Assembly: GCA_937907325.1 (NCBI GenBank) | Contig: CALERO010000177.1 | Coordinates: forward strand, 1-29,432 | Direction of reading: 5' to 3' | Length of the DNA stretch: 29,432 nt | Source: UBA4716 sp002438865 | Lineage (GTDB): Bacteria > Bacillota > Clostridia > UBA1381 | Shown: positions 16,412 through 24,483 of the stretch, piece after piece | Layout: each line of letters opens with the position of its first letter | Numbering within the stretch: the first letter of the stretch is position 1 | The notes under the pieces: generated by a model | The model's database searches: none | What the model saw: the letters and a program-made list of their open reading frames with translations, nothing else | Told to the model about the DNA's origin: nothing | Made by a program: the position numbers and the translations under genes

Positions 16412-19167
16412 GTATCCATAAGTTGACGAGCGACATCACTGTTTTCAAATCTCATTATACTTTCTTCGTTCGTGCCAAAGCTTAAGAAATTAACGCTTCC
16501 ATACCAAACCGTAAATTGGTCTATGATCGCAAATTTCTGATAAAAATTTGATTTATAAAGCACTTTTATTCCGTATCGTTTTAATTGTTCGGAAACATCA
16601 ATTACAATCTGCTTATTCTTATCTTTAAAATCTTCAGGCGGTCTTGTTACAATAGTGATTGATACATTATTCATTGCAGCCGGGGACAATACCTTAAGCA
16701 CTTGAGTCACCCTTGATTTTCTCATAAACGGACTTACTATTATAATCTCATTTTCAGCAAACTCAATATCTTTGCAAAATACAGAGTAAAATGACTTTCC
16801 GTCATATATCAGCTCCGGTGAAACACCGACATCTGTGCTAACCTTTGTTTTATATCCGATTGAGGAATAGCTCTTTACTCTTTTTTGATACATTCGTTCA
16901 AGAACAGGAACATGAATATCTATATAATCATAAACCTGAACCTCAAATTTCCCCGGATAATCACGATGAAGTCTGCCCGCATATTGTGCAACCTTACCTT
17001 TCCACGCTATCGGCAATGCTAAAAGCAGAGTATCAAGCCGAGGATAATCAAATCCCTCTCCGACATATCTTCCGGTTGCAATAATAGCCAACGATTCATC
17101 TTTCGTTATTTTTTCTAATCTTTCAAGCGTTTCCCTCCTTGATTTAACAGATGTGGTCCCAACTATAGATACTACATTATCACAATAAGGTTTCAGCATC
17201 TCTGTAAGCGTCGCCACATGTTCGCGCCTTTCTGTTAAAATTATAGGCGTCCTGTGATTCTTAACTGCCAAGACTGCGTCATTTATTATCAAATTATTTC
17301 TTGCCGTATCTTCGGATAATTTTTTGTATAGTGTGGTTATATTATCGTCCGAAATATTTCTGAATGAAGTAAATCTCGGAATTAAATAATGCTCAAAACT
17401 TCTTTTCTCGGCTTGTGTTTTTGCATCAACCCTATATCTTACAGGTCCGCACTGCATAAAAATAATCGGATGATGTCCATCCTGTCTTGTCGGTGTTGCG
17501 GTAAGTCCATATACATATTTTGCATTTACGTATTTTAATATTTTTTCAAAATTTACAGCCGAGACATGATGACATTCATCAACGATAATCATACCGTAAT
17601 TTCTGACAAGTTCCCTTACCTCATCACCGTCAACAAGAGATTGCATCACAGCTATATCCACAATTCCGTTTAACGTGTCCTTTCCTGCTCCAATCATTCC
17701 GACAGGTGACCATGTTTTCTTTCTTCTTCTGCCTTTTTGTGTTTCCGGGGGCATAATATCAAATTTCAAAAACTGTTCAAGTGATTTTTTCCATTGTTGC
17801 ATTAATGCTTGTGTATGTACTAAAATCAAAGTATTGGTTTTTCTTTGGCTTATAATATGGGACGCAACCACGGTCTTCCCAAAAGCCGTGGTTGCAGACA
17901 ATACTCCGATACTATATTTTAAAAGTTCATTCGCAGCAATTTCTTGTTCATCTCTCAGCTTACCATTAAATTCAACCGGGATAATCTCTCCGAAGTTTGT
18001 TTTATCAACCATCTTCAATTCATTTACCTTATCCGTAAGCATATCGCATAAAGCCATTTCGCAGCCGCGAGGTATACCTATATAAGATTCAGTCATATCA
18101 GCCGTACAGATAATACGCGGCTTGTCGTAAATCGGCAGTCTCATTGCCTGCGCCTTATAAAAATCCGGATTTTTAAATGCGGCAAGCCGTTTTATTTGGT
18201 TTTGTGCATTGGCTGACAATTCAGCTTTTGGAATATATAGCATATTCGAGCGTATAACATCCAACGTATCAGGGAAATCGTTTTTGGACAATATCGCCCT
18301 TTGCTCGGTTTCCCATGGTTTTTCGGGTGATTCATCAATAAGCGTTCCCAAAATATCATTTTGAGATGCCGCATTTAATATTTCTTCAATGCTTGTGATA
18401 TCTAATTTTCGAATGCCTGACAAGTATGCCCATTGGTCGGGATATGGATTGAAATTCCTATCAACAAAAACACTGTTGCCCTGTTTCCGGGCTTTTCCCT
18501 GCAACGGAAGGGCTATTAAGTTACCAAACCCACCATTAGGCATAGTATCCTGGTTTGGAAACAATCTGTCATACGAAGAAAACGAAAGCTCACTTCTGTG
18601 TTTCATTGCTTTTGTTAGAATCAGACTGCCCAGTCTGCGTGCCATTGCAGACGGAACAGGCGCAACGAAAAATATCCAAACATGTGCCCCGCATCCCGAC
18701 CGTGAACGTTCAGTATATGCCGGCACCTTTAATTCATCACAAATTTCGCAAAATGCTAATGCATCTTTCTCATATTCTTCATCATCAAAATCCACACATA
18801 AAAAATAACAAGTTTCATCAATAAGCATGGGATATATACCTATCGCATCTCTGCCGTAACTGTCCTTGCCTTCAAGATGCTTGTATATGTCTCTGTCTTT
18901 AATCGGTGATAGCTTACGATTGGGACACACCGAGCATTTATATTTTCTTTTGTCACACAACCCATCGCACCACTCATTTTCACAAACAGGCTGATATCCG
19001 CTTTTTTCTGTCATTTTACTGTACCAACGTCTTGCGAAAACATCTTCACGCCCCCGGAACAGCGAACGATATACAGAAATTTTCTCACTTGCGGAACTGC
19101 TCCTGTTTATTGTCGCCCCTGACGATACAAAGGCTTGCTTTTTTTTCTGTTTCGGCAGATAGCCCAA
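16402..19167 (-). CDS. TOTE-type primase-helicase-PLD conflict protein (main frame)
   Basis: 921 codons in this frame. Domains in order: TOTE-type archaeo-eukaryotic primase (about 25-260) with a Cys cluster (CENEWCDGLC, CSVCPN), the catalytic DFDD, SGCGAHVWIFF, and DRLFPNQDTMPNGGFGNLIALPLQ split over two motifs; SF2 helicase (about 400-750) with Walker A TAFGKT, DECH box, LTATPTRQDG and a motif VI QYAGRLHR; and a C-terminal PLD-like nuclease domain (about 780-921). Related proteins are predicted nucleic-acid-targeting conflict or defence systems. In the PLD motif the usual His is replaced by Tyr (YQKFAIID, codon 16542-16540). The frame's only upstream start is a TTG at 19167 with poor spacing to a ribosome binding site; the natural N-terminus lies in another frame (19085-19261). 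It is probably co-transcribed with the ATPase gene upstream. Confidence 0.85.
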   Translation of the reverse strand: MGYLPKQKKKQAFVSSGATINRSSSASEKISVYRSLFRGREDVFARRWYSKMTEKSGYQPVCENEWCDGLCDKRKYKCSVCPNRKLSPIKDRDIYKHLEGKDSYGRDAIGIYPMLIDETCYFLCVDFDDEEYEKDALAFCEICDELKVPAYTERSRSGCGAHVWIFFVAPVPSAMARRLGSLILTKAMKHRSELSFSSYDRLFPNQDTMPNGGFGNLIALPLQGKARKQGNSVFVDRNFNPYPDQWAYLSGIRKLDITSIEEILNAASQNDILGTLIDESPEKPWETEQRAILSKNDFPDTLDVIRSNMLYIPKAELSANAQNQIKRLAAFKNPDFYKAQAMRLPIYDKPRIICTADMTESYIGIPRGCEMALCDMLTDKVNELKMVDKTNFGEIIPVEFNGKLRDEQEIAANELLKYSIGVLSATTAFGKTVVASHIISQRKTNTLILVHTQALMQQWKKSLEQFLKFDIMPPETQKGRRRKKTWSPVGMIGAGKDTLNGIVDIAVMQSLVDGDEVRELVRNYGMIIVDECHHVSAVNFEKILKYVNAKYVYGLTATPTRQDGHHPIIFMQCGPVRYRVDAKTQAEKRSFEHYLIPRFTSFRNISDDNITTLYKKLSEDTARNNLIINDAVLAVKNHRTPIILTERREHVATLTEMLKPYCDNVVSIVGTTSVKSRRETLERLEKITKDESLAIIATGRYVGEGFDYPRLDTLLLALPIAWKGKVAQYAGRLHRDYPGKFEVQVYDYIDIHVPVLERMYQKRVKSYSSIGYKTKVSTDVGVSPELIYDGKSFYSVFCKDIEFAENEIIIVSPFMRKSRVTQVLKVLSPAAMNNVSITIVTRPPEDFKDKNKQIVIDVSEQLKRYGIKVLYKSNFYQKFAIIDQFTVWYGSVNFLSFGTNEESIMRFENSDVARQLMDTIL

Positions 19168-19261
19168 GCCTTTTTCTCAATTTATTAATTTGAATTATTA
19201 ATTCTTTGTTTTCGCAAAGCAATATATTATACTGTTTCAACAATTCTTCATATGAAAGCAC
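19085..19261 (-). CDS. Out-of-frame N-terminal coiled coil of the TOTE protein
   Basis: A 58-codon frame starting at GTG 19261, 5 nt after AGAGGTGA and 35 bp past the ATPase stop. It encodes a heptad-like helix (YEELLKQYNILLCENKEL, then INKLRKRLGLSAETEKK) of the kind that precedes the primase domain in TOTE proteins. At the A8 tract (19146-19139) it runs out of register with the main frame and stops at 19085. Removing one A, or a +1 ribosomal shift, joins it to QAFVSSG and the rest of the protein. It may be a sequencing error, a real inactivating indel or a slippage switch. Confidence 0.65.
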   Translation of the reverse strand: MLSYEELLKQYNILLCENKELIIQINKLRKRLGLSAETEKKASLCIVRGDNKQEQFRK

Positions 19262-19295
19262 GGCATCACCTCTTGTACTGTTTACTTTACATATA

Positions 19296-20624
19296 TTACA
19301 ACAAAAATGTCATATACATCGGCAAATATAAAGTATCTTTATCCCTTGATAAATCCTTTGTATACACAACATACTTCTCCAAAATTCTGCTTGAATATTT
19401 TTGGCAAAATTCATCAATAGACACATGAGCCTTATATCCGGAAGATTTCACTTCAATGGGACAAATTTTATTTTTCTTGGCTATGAGAAAATCCACTTCA
19501 TAGTTATGCCGTGATGATTCCTTTTGCCAGCTATGATAAAAAAGCTCATTGCCGTTTGCTGCAAGAGCCTGCGCTACAGCGTTTTCGTAGAGATAACCCA
19601 AATTTGCAGAAAGCTTGTCATTTAACAATTTTTCATATATCTCATTTTCCGTAAAATCCCTATCCTTGAACATTAATGTCGTAAATAATCCCGTATCGCA
19701 AACAAATAATTTAAAAAGTCTTAAATTTTTATTTGCGGATAATCCCGCATTGGGATCATTTGCCTGATAAGATACAAGAACAGTCTTTGAATTTGCCATT
19801 TCCGACAATAATTCCATTACACTGTCTGCACGCTCATTTTCCAACACACCGGATACCTGGTAGCGAGACGCATTGCTGTTTAGTTGTGAAGGAATAGCGT
19901 CAAACAGCGTAGAAATTCTGCCTGTCGGGTCAATCTTTCGGAAGTCATCGTCATAAAGCTTCAAAATATCTCTTTTCACCAAATCAACCTTTTTGAAGTT
20001 ATTTGTTGTAATAAATTCGTTTACCGCCTGCGGCATTCCGCCTACGAGCATATATAATCTGTAATCCCGCATCATTTTCCTGTTTACGGCATCTCCGAGC
20101 GGGATTTTTGATTCATAAGCTTTTTTAAGCAGCGTTATTGTTGTATTATCGCCAAGCGCCCACCTAAACTCCTCATAATCCATAGGATACATAGTTATCT
20201 TTCTTTCTTCACTCGGAATAAGTATATTCTGAACATTCCTTTTGATGCTGATAAGAGAACCTGTTTCAATATAATCATAACGCCGATCCTTTACAAGAAG
20301 CTTAATCGCCTGCCGTGCAAGCGGGCAAAACTGAACCTCATCAAAAATTATCAAAGATTTCCTTTCCACAAGATCTACATGGTATATTAATTGCAGCTGC
20401 AGAAAAAAATAATTCAAATCGGACATATCCGAAAATAGGTCTTTTACCGACTGCGGAGCAAAAGCAAAATCTATCAGTATATAACTTTCATATTCATTTT
20501 TACCAAATTCCTCAACAATTGTAGATTTACCTATACGGCGAGCACCCTCTACAAGTAATGCGGTGTTTCCGTCAGATTCGTTTTTCCACTCAAGTAATTT
20601 ATCATATATTTTTCTTTTATACAT
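19296..20624 (-). CDS. AAA_14/DUF4143 family ATPase
   Basis: A 442-aa cytoplasmic protein. The start at 20624 (MYKRKIYDK) is 7 nt after GAGG; an ATG two codons earlier is too close. N-terminal P-loop ATPase: Walker A GARRIGKST (about 28-36), Walker B LIIFDEVQ (about 91-98), a sensor in YIETGSLIS; the C-terminal DUF4143 region has the nuclease-like fold signature YEVDFLI...ICPIEVKSSG (about 380-405). Members are common and mostly uncharacterised; the D...ExK residues suggest a PD-(D/E)xK-related core. Its position just upstream of the TOTE gene in one transcription unit suggests a joint role in defence or element control, which is inference. Its promoter carries a duplicated 14-bp box. Confidence 0.82.
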   Translation of the reverse strand: MYKRKIYDKLLEWKNESDGNTALLVEGARRIGKSTIVEEFGKNEYESYILIDFAFAPQSVKDLFSDMSDLNYFFLQLQLIYHVDLVERKSLIIFDEVQFCPLARQAIKLLVKDRRYDYIETGSLISIKRNVQNILIPSEERKITMYPMDYEEFRWALGDNTTITLLKKAYESKIPLGDAVNRKMMRDYRLYMLVGGMPQAVNEFITTNNFKKVDLVKRDILKLYDDDFRKIDPTGRISTLFDAIPSQLNSNASRYQVSGVLENERADSVMELLSEMANSKTVLVSYQANDPNAGLSANKNLRLFKLFVCDTGLFTTLMFKDRDFTENEIYEKLLNDKLSANLGYLYENAVAQALAANGNELFYHSWQKESSRHNYEVDFLIAKKNKICPIEVKSSGYKAHVSIDEFCQKYSSRILEKYVVYTKDLSRDKDTLYLPMYMTFLL

Positions 20625-20667
20625 AACCATACCTCAAATACGCAATTTTTATTTTTACACTCAATTG

Positions 20668-20719
20668 CAAATTCGCAAATTCTATATTTTTATTATACCA
20701 CAAATTCGCAAATTGTCAA
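20668..20719 (-). promoter_or_regulatory. ATPase-TOTE promoter with twin 14-bp operator boxes
   Basis: Minus strand TTGACA (20719-20714), 16 bp, TATAAT (20697-20692). The box CAAATTCGCAAATT (plus strand) occurs at 20668-20681 and again at 20701-20714, 33 bp apart, one inside the spacer and one just after the start site. Two identical boxes placed to block polymerase suggest repression by an unidentified regulator. Confidence 0.7.
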
Positions 20720-20752
20720 TAACTTGATATGATTTTACCTCATTATTATATC

Positions 20753-21013
20753 TTAATCTTTCACATTCTTCTGTATTTTATCCTTATTCCTTGACCGCAC
20801 ATATGCAGCACCATATGCAGTATACAGATGATGAATCCGATTATAGAACACTTTTATCTTAAAACCGATTTTACTGTAACTCCGGTAAAGCTTTCTGCCA
20901 CCGGTAGTCTCTATTTTTATTCCATTATGCCTAATGAACCAATATGCGGTATTCGGTTCATTATCAACCATCGGCATAACATATTTCACACATAAGACAA
21001 AAACCTCAACCAC
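20753..21013 (-). CDS. Doubtful 86-codon ORF
   Basis: The frame opens inside the terminator stem at 21004-21038 and has no ribosome binding site there; a later ATG near 20974 (MPMVDNEPN) also lacks one. The middle (NTAYWFIRHNGIKIETTGGRKLYRSYSK) looks protein-like, so this could be the remains of a gene. I do not recognise a family. The rest of 20720-21003 shows nothing else. Confidence 0.15.
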   Translation of the reverse strand: MVEVFVLCVKYVMPMVDNEPNTAYWFIRHNGIKIETTGGRKLYRSYSKIGFKIKVFYNRIHHLYTAYGAAYVRSRNKDKIQKNVKD

Positions 21014-21054
21014 TGCTTGTTTTAAGCAGCAATTGAGGCAATCGTTATAATATT
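20987..21054 (+). repeat. Direct repeat, copy 2
   Basis: About 68 bp, matching 16343-16411. It includes the sequence that in copy 1 encodes the final I-L-stop of the TOTE gene, although no gene ends there now, so it looks like the fossil 3' end of a related gene or the scar of an insertion. Confidence 0.7.
21004..21038 (-). terminator. Terminator after the repressor gene
   Basis: A 15-bp stem with 5-nt loop, followed on the minus strand by TTTTTGTC, about 47 bp past the stop of the repressor gene. Compared with the copy at 16360-16396, a G-U pair has become A-U, keeping the stem. Confidence 0.8.
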
Positions 21055-21084
21055 ATGTTTCAAGAATATCGTTGCTTTAAATAT

Positions 21085-21507
21085 TTACTTCACATCACGT
21101 ATTTTCACAGCAACAGAAATTCCTTTTGTGCTCTTAAGTCCGCCTTGTTCCTGGCAGCGTGCAAATTCCGAACGAATAATTGCGTCGACCGCATTTTGCC
21201 CATATTCATCGAGGGTTATATATTTTCTGAACGAATCCTCATATTGTTCCTGTATCGCCCACTCACCAAGCTGGCATATATCTTCGTTCGTTAAGTCAGC
21301 GGCAAGCGGAACATCGGAAGTTCCCATAATATAGCTAAGCTGTTTATCAAATATTTCAGACAGCTTTTCAAGCATTTCAAAGCTTGGCTTGCGTTTATCC
21401 GTTTCCCACATAGCAACCGTTCCTCCCGAAACACCGAGCGCTTTGGCAAGCTCTGTCTGAGTCATGTTATTTTCTTTCCTCAATTTTTTTAATCTCTCAG
21501 AAAACAT
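21085..21507 (-). CDS. XRE/cI-like repressor of the mobile element
   Basis: A 140-aa DNA-binding protein. Residues 1-62 form a classical XRE helix-turn-helix (MTQTELAKALGVSGGTVAMWETDKRKPS). The C-terminal half (about 65-140) is helical and has no S24 peptidase motif, so it would not self-cleave like lambda CI. AAGGAG sits 9 nt before the ATG at 21507. It is transcribed away from the element's plus-strand genes, with two consensus promoters and shared operator half-sites between, which is a lysogeny-switch layout. It likely represses the rightward promoter at 21631-21659 and itself. Confidence 0.85.
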   Translation of the reverse strand: MFSERLKKLRKENNMTQTELAKALGVSGGTVAMWETDKRKPSFEMLEKLSEIFDKQLSYIMGTSDVPLAADLTNEDICQLGEWAIQEQYEDSFRKYITLDEYGQNAVDAIIRSEFARCQEQGGLKSTKGISVAVKIRDVK

Positions 21508-21540
21508 AATATTCTAACTCCTTGATTAAATATTAACTAT

Positions 21541-21569
21541 ATTATATACCTAAAAGTGAGAAATGTCAA
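21541..21569 (-). promoter_or_regulatory. Repressor promoter
   Basis: Minus strand TTGACA (21569-21564), 17 bp, TATAAT (21546-21541), all consensus. An ACTTTTAG half-site (21557-21550) lies in the spacer, fitting autoregulation. Confidence 0.8.
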
Positions 21570-21630
21570 GTGTTTAATTAAAAATATACACAAAAGCATA
21601 AAATTATTTATATATTTTTATAAAATGCTA

Positions 21631-21675
21631 TTGACAAGTATAACTTTTAGTGATATAATAATGTTATAAAAGTTA
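21631..21675 (+). promoter_or_regulatory. Rightward early promoter with inverted operator
   Basis: TTGACA (21631-21636), 17 bp, TATAAT (21654-21659), fully consensus. TAACTTTTA (21641-21649) and its exact reverse complement TAAAAGTTA (21667-21675) flank the -10 box. The same half-site appears in the repressor promoter, so this is the probable operator. Confidence 0.8.
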
Positions 21676-21700
21676 GAAAACACTATTAGCGGATGTCAGC

Positions 21701-21755
21701 CCGGGCAGGTTGTTCCCCGCACCGCACGGTATATGTGTGGCGCGGGAGAACCCGG
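21701..21755 (+). promoter_or_regulatory. GC-rich structured mRNA leader
   Basis: Just after the rightward promoter, 21716-21727 pairs with 21735-21746 (12 positions, one mismatch, loop GGTATAT), then GTTC (21712-21715) with GAAC (21748-21751), then CCGG (21701-21704) with CCGG (21752-21755). This island is far richer in GC than its surroundings and forms one long hairpin 9 nt before the ribosome binding site of the next gene. It may be a cis-regulatory RNA or a protein-binding site. Confidence 0.6.
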
Positions 21756-21779
21756 TCTATTTTTGTGGAGGTGATACAT

Positions 21780-21935
21780 TTGAAAAATAGGGAAAGACAA
21801 AGGCAAAATCGCAGGCTAAAGCACAAAGAGGAGTTATTAGACAAATACAGCAGCAGTGGCTACAAGGATTTAACACCGTACAACGCAGTGCTTGCCATAA
21901 AATCCAAAAGCCGTTATGCAAATGCCGTTAAATAA
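21780..21935 (+). CDS. Small basic protein of the mobile element
   Basis: 51 aa from a TTG start chosen because GGAGGTGA lies 8 nt before it; longer in-frame starts would read through the structured leader. The first half is very basic and helical (NRERQRQNRRLKHKEELLDKY); the second is TPYNAVLAIKSKSRYANAV. No family recognised. As the first gene of the early transcript it may be a regulator or nucleic-acid-binding protein. A short hairpin (21942-21948 with 21959-21965) separates it from the excisionase gene. Confidence 0.6.
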   Translation: MKNRERQRQNRRLKHKEELLDKYSSSGYKDLTPYNAVLAIKSKSRYANAVK

Positions 21936-21999
21936 CGGTTGACCATCCTTGGAAACGAGGGTGGTATCTTTATGTAAAAATTCAGAGAGGAGAATTTCA

Positions 22000-22173
22000 A
22001 TGGAAAAACAAACAATCAGTGTACAGGAATTATCCATACAATTGGGAATCAGCTTGCCAAAAGCTTATGCTTTGGTAAAGACCGAAGGATTTCCCGCTAT
22101 ACATATAGGTTCAAGGATACTGATTCCGGTTGAGGCTTTCAAAAAATGGCTTAGTGCCAATTCAAGCAATTGA
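22000..22173 (+). CDS. Excisionase/AlpA-like HTH protein
   Basis: 57 aa. The ATG at 22000 follows GAGAGGAG by 7 nt. The sequence (VQELSIQLGISLPKAYALVKTEGFPAIHIGSRILIPVEAFKKWL, here quoted in parts: helix-turn-helix QELSIQLGIS, then wing IGSRILIP) is the MerR-like winged helix of the HTH_17 excisionase family, which bends DNA at attachment sites or activates element genes. It sits between the basic small protein and the primase gene in one early operon. With serine recombinases as the integrase, it may be a recombination directionality factor or a transcription activator. Confidence 0.8.
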   Translation: MEKQTISVQELSIQLGISLPKAYALVKTEGFPAIHIGSRILIPVEAFKKWLSANSSN

Positions 22174-22213
22174 ATATACTATGTGCAGGTTGAAGGAGAT
22201 GAACAAGGATAGT

Positions 22214-24481
22214 ATGCAGGAATTAAAAGCCATGCATATTTGGATATGCTGGAAATATGAAATCAAAAACGGCAAGCGTACCAAAGTTCCAAAATCGGCG
22301 GCAGGCGGAGCGACCGGCACTACAGAAAGGTGGCGCAAAACTTGGGTGACATATGATGATGCCATACTTGCCAGAGAACGGATAAATGCTGACGGTGTTG
22401 GGTTCATACTGCCAAAAGGATACTTCTTTTTAGACATTGACGGACGCAGTGTAAACGACGCTTTTGCCAAACGGCTCCTGAAAAGATTTGACACATATTC
22501 GGAGTATTCTGTCAGCGGCAACGGCATTCATATATACGGAAAATGCGATTTATCAAAAATTCCGACATATACAGATAAAACGGGTAATTTAAAGCTGTCT
22601 AAGGACTTTTATCAGAAAAACTCAAGCAACGGTATTGAGTTGTATTTTGCAGGAATTACAAGAAGGTTCGCCGCATTTACCGGAAATGTGATTTCAAACA
22701 TGCCGCTTAAGGACTGCAGTGCCAAAACTCTGTTAACATTAAATGAAGATATGCGGCGGTCAAGCAAGACGGTTGATGCAGTTTATGACGATGCAGAAAT
22801 ATTTGATATCATATGTGAACTGCGTAAACAAAAGAACTCCGCCAAATTTATCAGGCTTTTTGACGATGGTGATTACTGCGATTACGGCTCGCATTCCGAG
22901 GCTGATGCGGCGCTGTGTGCAATGATAGCATTTCGCACCGGAGATGATGCCACGCTTATAGACAAAATATTCAGACTATCTGCTCTGTATCGTGAAAAAT
23001 GGGAACGGGATGATTACAGAGAGTCAACAATGGCTGTCGGAATAAAAGCCTGTAACGGTACATTTATATCGTCAAAAACGGAGCATCCGTATTATATAAA
23101 GTTTGATAAGCGTTCTAACGCTCCGTATGTATCGGCACCGCTGTTGGCTAAATATATCCGTGAGAATTTGAAATATATATTGGTCAGAGACAGCGGAAAA
23201 CATTCTACGCTTAAGTATGTATATGACAATGGTTGTTACAGGTTATATTCCGATGACATGATGAAAGGCAAAATCAAGACATACATATCAAAATATAACG
23301 AGGAGCTTGTTAAAATGAACACCGTTAACGAGGTGTTGGCAAACATCACCGCAGATCTCAACTGTATCAGGCAAGACGAATTGAACATGGATGAGGACTA
23401 CATTAATTTCAATAATTGTCTGCTTCGGTTATCGGATATGACGATGCATCCGCATTCACCGGATTTTCTGTCAACGATACAAATTCCGTGTAATTGGGTG
23501 GAAAATCCTATGCCAACACCTGTTTTTGATTCGTATATGAAAACTCTGACAAACGGTAATAATGAAATCTTGCAGTTGCTGCTTGAATTTATGGGCGCTT
23601 GTATTTCAAACATTAAAGGCTACAGAATGAAAAAGGCTTTATTCTTAGTAGGTGACGGAAATACAGGTAAATCTCAAATAAAAAATCTTACCGAGAAATT
23701 GCTTGGTTCTGAAAATTTTATCGGTATCGACCTGAAAGAAATCGAATCACGTTTCGGCACCGGGGCAATATACGGAACAAGACTTGCCGGTTCATCGGAT
23801 ATGAGTTTTTTATCGGTGGATGAACTTAAGACATTCAAGAAAATAACAGGCGGTGACAGTTTGTTTGCAGAGTTTAAGGGTATGCAAGGATTTCAGTATA
23901 CATATAACGGACTTTTGTGGTTTTGCATGAACAGACTTCCCAAATTCGGCGGTGATGACGGGCAATGGGTATATGACAGAATAATGATTGTAAAGTGCCC
24001 GAATGCTGTCACTCCCGATCGGCAGGATAAAAAGCTGCTTGACAAGATGTATGCCGAACGGGAAGGGATTGTATGTAAGATTGTTCATGCAGTTCGGAAT
24101 GTGATAAACAACGGTTATGTGTTTACCGAACCTCAATCGGTTACAGATGCAAGAGAGGCATATCAGGGTGAGAACAGTTCGGTAATCAGCTTTTTCACAG
24201 AATGTATGGAAAAGCGTTCCGGTTCAAAAATCAATGACAGCTGCACAACCGGAAAGGTTTATGATGTGTATAAAGCATGGTGCGGTGACAATACAAACGG
24301 ATATGCAAAATCAGCAAGGGATTTCAGAAAAAATCTTGCTGAATATCTCGGTAAAAATGTTGATGATTTAATCACCCATACAAGCAAAGGGAATTTTTAT
24401 CGTGACTATACTCTAAGCAATAATACAAAATTACAGTATTCAAGAGCATACGGCTATGATGATACCGCATTGCTCGCTTAA
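22214..24481 (+). CDS. P4/NrS-1-type primase-helicase
   Basis: A 755-aa replication protein if translation begins at the ATG 22214, which has AAGGAT 5 nt before it; ATGs at 22181 and 22199 are alternatives, and the coding frame overlaps the end of the excisionase gene. The N-terminus begins HIWICWKYEIKNGKRTKVP and has an AEP-type primase/polymerase core with DID near residue 74 and SGNGIHIYG near 102. The C-terminal half is a superfamily 3 helicase of the D5/P4 kind, with Walker A GDGNTGKS near residue 480. Such proteins bind an origin, unwind it and prime synthesis for phage P4 and related satellites or plasmids. The iteron array right after the gene is the natural target. Confidence 0.88.
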   Translation: MQELKAMHIWICWKYEIKNGKRTKVPKSAAGGATGTTERWRKTWVTYDDAILARERINADGVGFILPKGYFFLDIDGRSVNDAFAKRLLKRFDTYSEYSVSGNGIHIYGKCDLSKIPTYTDKTGNLKLSKDFYQKNSSNGIELYFAGITRRFAAFTGNVISNMPLKDCSAKTLLTLNEDMRRSSKTVDAVYDDAEIFDIICELRKQKNSAKFIRLFDDGDYCDYGSHSEADAALCAMIAFRTGDDATLIDKIFRLSALYREKWERDDYRESTMAVGIKACNGTFISSKTEHPYYIKFDKRSNAPYVSAPLLAKYIRENLKYILVRDSGKHSTLKYVYDNGCYRLYSDDMMKGKIKTYISKYNEELVKMNTVNEVLANITADLNCIRQDELNMDEDYINFNNCLLRLSDMTMHPHSPDFLSTIQIPCNWVENPMPTPVFDSYMKTLTNGNNEILQLLLEFMGACISNIKGYRMKKALFLVGDGNTGKSQIKNLTEKLLGSENFIGIDLKEIESRFGTGAIYGTRLAGSSDMSFLSVDELKTFKKITGGDSLFAEFKGMQGFQYTYNGLLWFCMNRLPKFGGDDGQWVYDRIMIVKCPNAVTPDRQDKKLLDKMYAEREGIVCKIVHAVRNVINNGYVFTEPQSVTDAREAYQGENSSVISFFTECMEKRSGSKINDSCTTGKVYDVYKAWCGDNTNGYAKSARDFRKNLAEYLGKNVDDLITHTSKGNFYRDYTLSNNTKLQYSRAYGYDDTALLA

Positions 24482-24483
24482 CA

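Noticed and set aside
22162..22527. 121-codon minus-strand frame
   Set aside because: Antisense to the primase domain, without start signals or recognisable motifs.
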